This document shows positions 58,935 through 64,000 of a DNA stretch of 64,000 bases, piece after piece. Source of the stretch: Zanthoxylum bungeanum (lineage: Eukaryota > Streptophyta > Magnoliopsida > Sapindales > Rutaceae). Positions within the stretch are counted from its first letter, which is position 1. Every line of letters starts with the position of its first letter. Both the position numbers and the translations under genes were made by a program. The notes beneath the pieces were generated by a model. That model saw only the letters and a list, made by a program, of their open reading frames with translations. It did no database searches and was not told the DNA's origin. The stretch is taken from contig SKCR01036131.1 of assembly GCA_019454045.1 (NCBI GenBank), positions 16,510 through 80,509 of the forward strand, given 5' to 3'.

Positions 58935-60880
58935 TGTTAGGTTCTCTAAGAACAATCCTAGGATCAATTAAGCATAAAAGATGTGTGAATAATCAACGAA
59001 GTTTGCGGAATAACTTACATTGATCGGTTTCTTGGATGTTGGAAAGTTCAAAACTTTGAATCCTTTGATGTTGTTCTCCAAGATCTCCTTGATTGTATGT
59101 TGAGCTCCAAGCCTTGGTGAATGAATTCCAAACTCAAGGGATGTTTCCCTATCACATTTGAATGACTCTTCAAGTGCTAGTTTTGGAAGAAATTTGTAAC
59201 AAAAGTCTTCCCCTTGTTCTTTGTAAGTCTCGGCAATGGAGAGTAAAAGAGAGGGAGAGTCACGGTGAAGAGAGAAAAAGAGTGATGAGTGAAAAAAATG
59301 TAAAGTGTTTTTAATTATCCATAATCAAAATGTCATATACCAAAATCCAAAGTTGGTAAAAGGTCACTCATCTCTCAAGTTTATGTAAGCTACAAGTCAC
59401 TAAACCAACAAATTCCATCAACCAAAAATGTGATTAGATTGACTAGTGATGTGACTTGATGTGGGCCCCACTTTGATTTAAAATCTGAGTGGGCCCGCAA
59501 ACACATTCAGGGCTCGGGTTCATTAATTCCGAATTAACGAATTTTTCTGTTGCAACTTAATTAAATCAAATTTAATTAAATAATTAAGCCTAGTAAAATT
59601 ACTATTAAAGTCGCTCGCGAATTAATTCTAAATTAATTTGTTTGCCCGAATTAAAATCCAATTTTAATTCTGTTATGAAATCTAATTTCATTTAATATAT
59701 CGAATATATTATTTAATCGATTAATTACAAATTAATCGTTCTCTCTCTTCTAGTTGAATTTTATCCCAGATAAATTCTTGCCGTAATTAATCCTAGATTA
59801 ATTTTCTCTCTCTTCTAATTAATCCCAGATTAATTATGTTCGAGTCAAACATCATCGGTGAATCTTCAAGAAGCGACCAATGAGATCCTTGGATATGTTG
59901 GCAGTAGATCTGGTCGTCGGACTATCCGAACATGTGCGTACCCGGTACCATGTTCTTACCGATTTACAAGACATGGTTGGCTTCTAGTAAAGCGTCGTGC
60001 CTACCCAATTCTCTAGAAATATTCTTTAAGGAATATATAATCTATGTCAAGCGTAGTATACGTAGTATTGCGTTTTGTAAACTAGTATCAGATGTCACAT
60101 GCAAGGCCTGAGGCTGGAATAGTGTCTGCCCCGTACGAATCATATATAGGATCACAAGCAACTAGTCTCTATAATCGGATAATCATGACCTTGTCATATT
60201 ATCCCGATATTTGCAAAATAATAGAGAACCAGTTCTGTATCCCTGCGTGATCATCATCTCCATATGACTGAAGTGATACTTCCGTCTTGACATCACACCC
60301 AATACACTATAATTCTCAATAAACCGAGAAGAGGCGTACACAAAACCTGTTAAAGTCCCGGACGACCAAAACCAAAGCGTATTGATTGTCGCATGTATTA
60401 GCGATACAAGTCTCAGGTTAAGACCAAATACACCTACCCTGATGCGGATTCCCATAGACACATAGTCATACTACCATTGGAATTCCGCGGGGTCTATCTA
60501 GAGTGAAGCTGTTTCCGTACCATCGGTAAACACAACCTCCTATCACACTTGCATAAGTATCCAATACTTAAATATATGAGAACTATGTCGTTATGCTCCC
60601 ATAACGCGCACAAGTGCAATAATAGTCTATTCCGCATTATCGATGTCCAGTCTCGATAATACTATGACTAGGGATATTTAATGATTAAATCTTAGTTGAT
60701 TGCTACTGTCTCATATCTTATAATCTGGAACTAATCATAAGGACTTATATCATTTATATATTCATGTAATCTAATTATAAAATGATAAAATAGCAATTTC
60801 CATTGTCACATAATTAAATTTGTACAAAAACCACAATGTCTTTTACAAATAGTGACGCTATGGGTCATAATTGTCCAACA
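58935..60880 (-). mobile_element. 3' LTR of copia element J (LTR family 1)
   Basis: It starts TGTTAGGTTCTC and ends TTGTCCAACA next to a polypurine tract. Length is 1946 bases. The left flank GTTAG (58930-58934) is the presumed target duplication; its partner lies outside. The ladder is at 59520-59835, and the shared frame at 60183-60461 (minus). Confidence 0.9.
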
Positions 60881-61534
60881 ATCTCCCTCTTGGCCTATAG
60901 TCAGTCACTCAAGTATCCAACACATGAACTATGTACATGTCGCTCAAACGTTTGCTGAGGAATTACTTTCGTCAGCGGATCTGCAATGATGTCCTCTGAT
61001 ACGACCTTCTCGATCTTCACATCGCCATGATGTATGATCTCATGAATCAGATGGAAATGTCGAAGAACATGCTTGGATCGTTGATGAGACTGCGGTTCCT
61101 TAGCCTGTGATATAGCCCCGTTATTGTCACAATACAATAGAACGTGCTCAACTGCTAACAGAACTACTCCCAATCTAATTAGAAATCTACGGATCCAAAC
61201 TGACTCTTTTGCTGCTTCAGCTGCAGCAATATATTATGCTTCTGTTGTTGAATCGGCAACAGTCTCTTGCTTGGAAGATTTCCAGCTTACTGATCCGTTG
61301 TTCAAACAAAATATATACCCAGATTGCGACTTACAGTCGTCTTTATCAGTTTGGAAACTTACGTCGGTAAACCCAGTTACCTCAAGTTCTCCATCTCCAT
61401 AGATTAAGAACGCATCTCTAGTTCGTCTAAGATGCTTAAGGATGTTCTTAACCGCAACCTAGTGACCATAACTTGGATCGGTCTGATAGCGACTACATAT
61501 GCTCAAAGCATATGAGACATCAGTTCGCGTACAT
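60881..61534 (-). pseudogene. RNase H and reverse transcriptase end of J
   Basis: The frame at 60901-61173 reads YCDNNGAISQAKEPQSH with RSKHVLRHFHLIHEI and DPLTKVIPQQTFERHVH, the C-terminus of copia pol. Sequence at 61174-61534 continues into the reverse transcriptase C-terminus in broken frames, and is cut by K after ...GTACAT. Confidence 0.88.
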
Positions 61535-63487
61535 TGTTGGTCTCTAAGATCATCCCAATAACATTTAAAGCATGATAAAAGTGTAAATACTAAAAGAAAG
61601 TATATCAGAATTATACTTACAAAGATCGGTTGTAGGATGTGTTGATAACAAAAACTTTACTCCTTTTGAAATTGTTCCAAGCTTTCTTTGAATGATGAAT
61701 CAAGCTCCAAGCTTTGATCTTTGATTCCAAGCTCAATGGGAAAGTTTCCCTAACACCTTTGTATGAATCTTTGATGTGTGCTAGCACTTGGAAAAAAATT
61801 GCAACAATTTCTTCCTTGTCTTTGGTGAGTTTCGGCCAAGCCAAAATTGGGAGAGAAAATGTTTTGTTTGGGCGTGAATGGAGAGAAGAGAGAATAGATC
61901 TTTGTTGACTTGTTAATTGATTTCCAAAACAAAAAATGATATACCAAATATTTGGTAATTAGTCATTCACTTTCAACTTGAGTGTAAAACAAGCCATCAA
62001 CCACCCACCAAATTATATCACCAAAAAGTTGATCAAAGTGACTAGGCGATGTGACATGTGATGTGACTTATGGGCCCCACTTGATTCAAAATCTGAGTGG
62101 GCCCGCAAACACATTCGGGGGTCGGGTTCGTTAATTCTGAATTAACGAATTTTTCGTTGCGACGTAATTAAATCAAATTTAATTAAATAATTATGCCTAG
62201 CAAAATTACTATTAAATTCGCTCGCGAATTAATTCTAAATTAATTCATTCGCCCGAATTAAAATCCAATTTTAATTTCGTTATGAAATCCAATTTCATTT
62301 AATATATCGAATATATTATTTAATCGATTAATTCCGAATTAATCGTTCTCTCTCTTCTTATAGAATTTTATACCAGATAAAATCCCTCCGCAATTAATCC
62401 TAGATTAATTTTCTCTCTCATATAATTAATCCTAGATTAATTATGTTCGAGTCATACGTCATCGGTGAATCTTCGGGAAATGACCCATGAGATCCCTGGA
62501 TATGTTAGTAGTAAATTCGGTCGTCGGACTATCCGAACACGTGCGTACCCGTACCACATTTTTACCGATTTACGAGACATGGTTGGCTTCTAGTAAAGCA
62601 TCGTGCCTACCCAATTCTCTAGAAATATTCTTTAAGGACTATATAATCTATGTCAGGCGTAGTATACGTAGTATTGCGTATTGCGATCCAGTATCTGATG
62701 TCACATGCAAGGCCTGGGGCTGGAATAGTGTCTGCCCCATACGAAGCATATATCGGATCACAAGCAACTAGTCTCTATGATCGGATAATCATGACCGTGT
62801 CATATTATCTCGATAGTTGCAACATAATAGAGAACCGGTTCTGTATCCCTGCGTGATCATCATCTCCATATGACTGAAGTGTTATTTCCGTCTTGACATC
62901 ACACCCTATACACTACGATTCTCAATAAACCCAGAAAAGGCGTACACAGAACTTGTTAAAGTCCCGAACGACCAAAACCAAAGCGTATTGATTGTCGCAA
63001 GTACTAGCGATGCAAGTCTCAGGTTAAGACCAAATACAGCTACCCTGAGGCGGATTCCCATAGACACATAGTCATACTACCAATGGGATCCTGCGGTGTC
63101 TATCCAGAGCGAAGCTGTTTCTGTACCATCGGCAAACACAACCTCCTATCACACTTGCATAAGTATCCAATACTTAAATATATGGGAACTATGATGTTAT
63201 GCTCTCAGAACGCGTACAAGTGCAATACTAGTCTATTCCGCATTATCGATGTCCAGTCTCGATAATACTATGACTAAGGATATTTTAATGATTAAACCTT
63301 TGTAGATTGATATTGTCTTATATTTGATTTATCCGGAACTAATCATAAGGACTTTTATCATTTATATATTCAAGTAATCAAATTACAAAATGATAAAATA
63401 GCAATTTCCATTGTCACATAGTTAATTTGTACAAAAACCACAATGTCTTTTACAAATAGTGACGCTATGGGTCATAATTGTCCAACA
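61535..63487 (-). mobile_element. 3' LTR of copia element K (LTR family 1)
   Basis: It starts TGTTGGTCTCTAAG and ends TTGTCCAACA. The length is 1953 bases. The left flank TACAT (61530-61534) is the presumed duplication. The ladder is at 62120-62445. The minus-strand frame shared by the other LTRs is not open here for 60 codons. Confidence 0.9.
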
Positions 63488-64000
63488 ATCTCTCACTTGG
63501 CCTATAGCCAGTCACTCAAGCATCTAACACCTGAACTATGTACATGTCGCTCAAACTCTTACTGAGGAATAGCTTTCGTCAGCAGTTCCTTAGTAATGTT
63601 GTCCTCTAATACGACCTTCTCGATCTTCACATCTCCACGATGTATGATCTCACGAATCAAATGGAAACGTCGAAGAACATGCTTGGATCGTTGATGAGAC
63701 TGCGGTTCCTTAGCCTGTGCTATAGTCCCGTTATTATCACAATATAATGGAACGGGCTCAGCTGCTAACGGAACTACTCATAATCCAATTAGGAATTTTC
63801 GGATCCAAACTGCCTCTTTTGCTGCTTCAGCTGCAGCAATGTACTCTGCTTCTGTTGTTGAGTCTGCAACAGTCTCTTGCTTGGAAGATTTCCAGCTTAC
63901 TGCTCTGTTGTTCAAACAAAATATGTACCCAGATTGTGACTTACAGTCGTCTTTATCGATTTGGAAACTTGCATCGGTAAGCCCAGTTACCTCAAGTTCT
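63488..64000 (-). pseudogene. RNase H of K, running off the window
   Basis: The polypurine tract (GCCAAGTGAGAGATTG on the minus strand) lies at 63488-63503. The following sequence is nearly collinear with 26331-26830 of B (RNase H), with a few inserted bases near 63580-63600 (GTTCCTTAGT) that would shift the frame. The rest of K is outside the window. Confidence 0.85.

Overview
This window is plant nuclear DNA made almost entirely of nested LTR retrotransposons. It is AT-rich. It has many remnants of Ty1/copia gag-pol, LTR ends of TG...CA form, primer-binding sites (PBS) of the plant TGGTATCAGAGC type, polypurine tracts and 5-bp target-site duplications (TSDs). I found no convincing host gene, tRNA, rRNA, CRISPR array or bacterial feature. 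The species cannot be named from what is visible; a gene-poor dicot-like repeat block is the most I would infer.

Left part (1-8.8 kb). Positions 1-3750 are the leader, PBS and 5' LTR of a minus-strand copia element (E1) whose body lies beyond the left edge. It sits in the 3' untranslated region of a plus-strand Ty3/gypsy element of Tat/Ogre type (H, 3751-6629). H shows three kinds of tandem array, a polypurine tract and a 3' LTR. A CACTA-transposon-like terminus begins at 6631.

Central nest (7.9-42.9 kb). A minus-strand gypsy-like, apparently non-coding element (G) has its 3' LTR remnant at 7903-8779, internal pieces at 8780-10648 and 18712-21138, its PBS at 21139-21148, and a 5' LTR in two pieces (21153-21719, 41280-42898). 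Copia element D (10654-18706, TSD CAAAG) sits inside G. Copia element A (21720-41274, TSD ATATT) sits in the 5' LTR of G. Copia element B (24345-31891, TSD GAGAT) sits in the reverse transcriptase of A, and a 3.3-kb non-coding LTR-type insertion C (27702-31044, TSD GCTAC) sits in the pol of B. A solo LTR (38696-40728, TSD CACAA) sits in the 5' LTR of A. The window therefore preserves a datable four-level insertion series, G then A then B then C.

Right part (42.9-64 kb). A plus-strand LTR-like fragment and shuffled copia gag/protease pieces (42899-46597) abut the truncated minus-strand copia E2 (46598-51133). Next comes a second four-level nest open to the right edge: copia I (51134-56181, same family as D), plus-strand element F in its leader (56182-58934), minus-strand J in the leader of F (58935-61534), and K in the pol of J (61535-64000).

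The coding pieces are gag (zinc knuckle), protease, integrase, reverse transcriptase and RNase H fragments. Only the 428-codon reverse transcriptase/RNase H piece of B (26331-27617) keeps all the catalytic residues I can check. The most unusual structure is a ladder of about nine consecutive short palindromes in every copy of the ~1.9-2.0 kb LTR family shared by A, B, E1, E2, J, K and the solo LTR. Stems are kept while loops vary, with some paired base changes.
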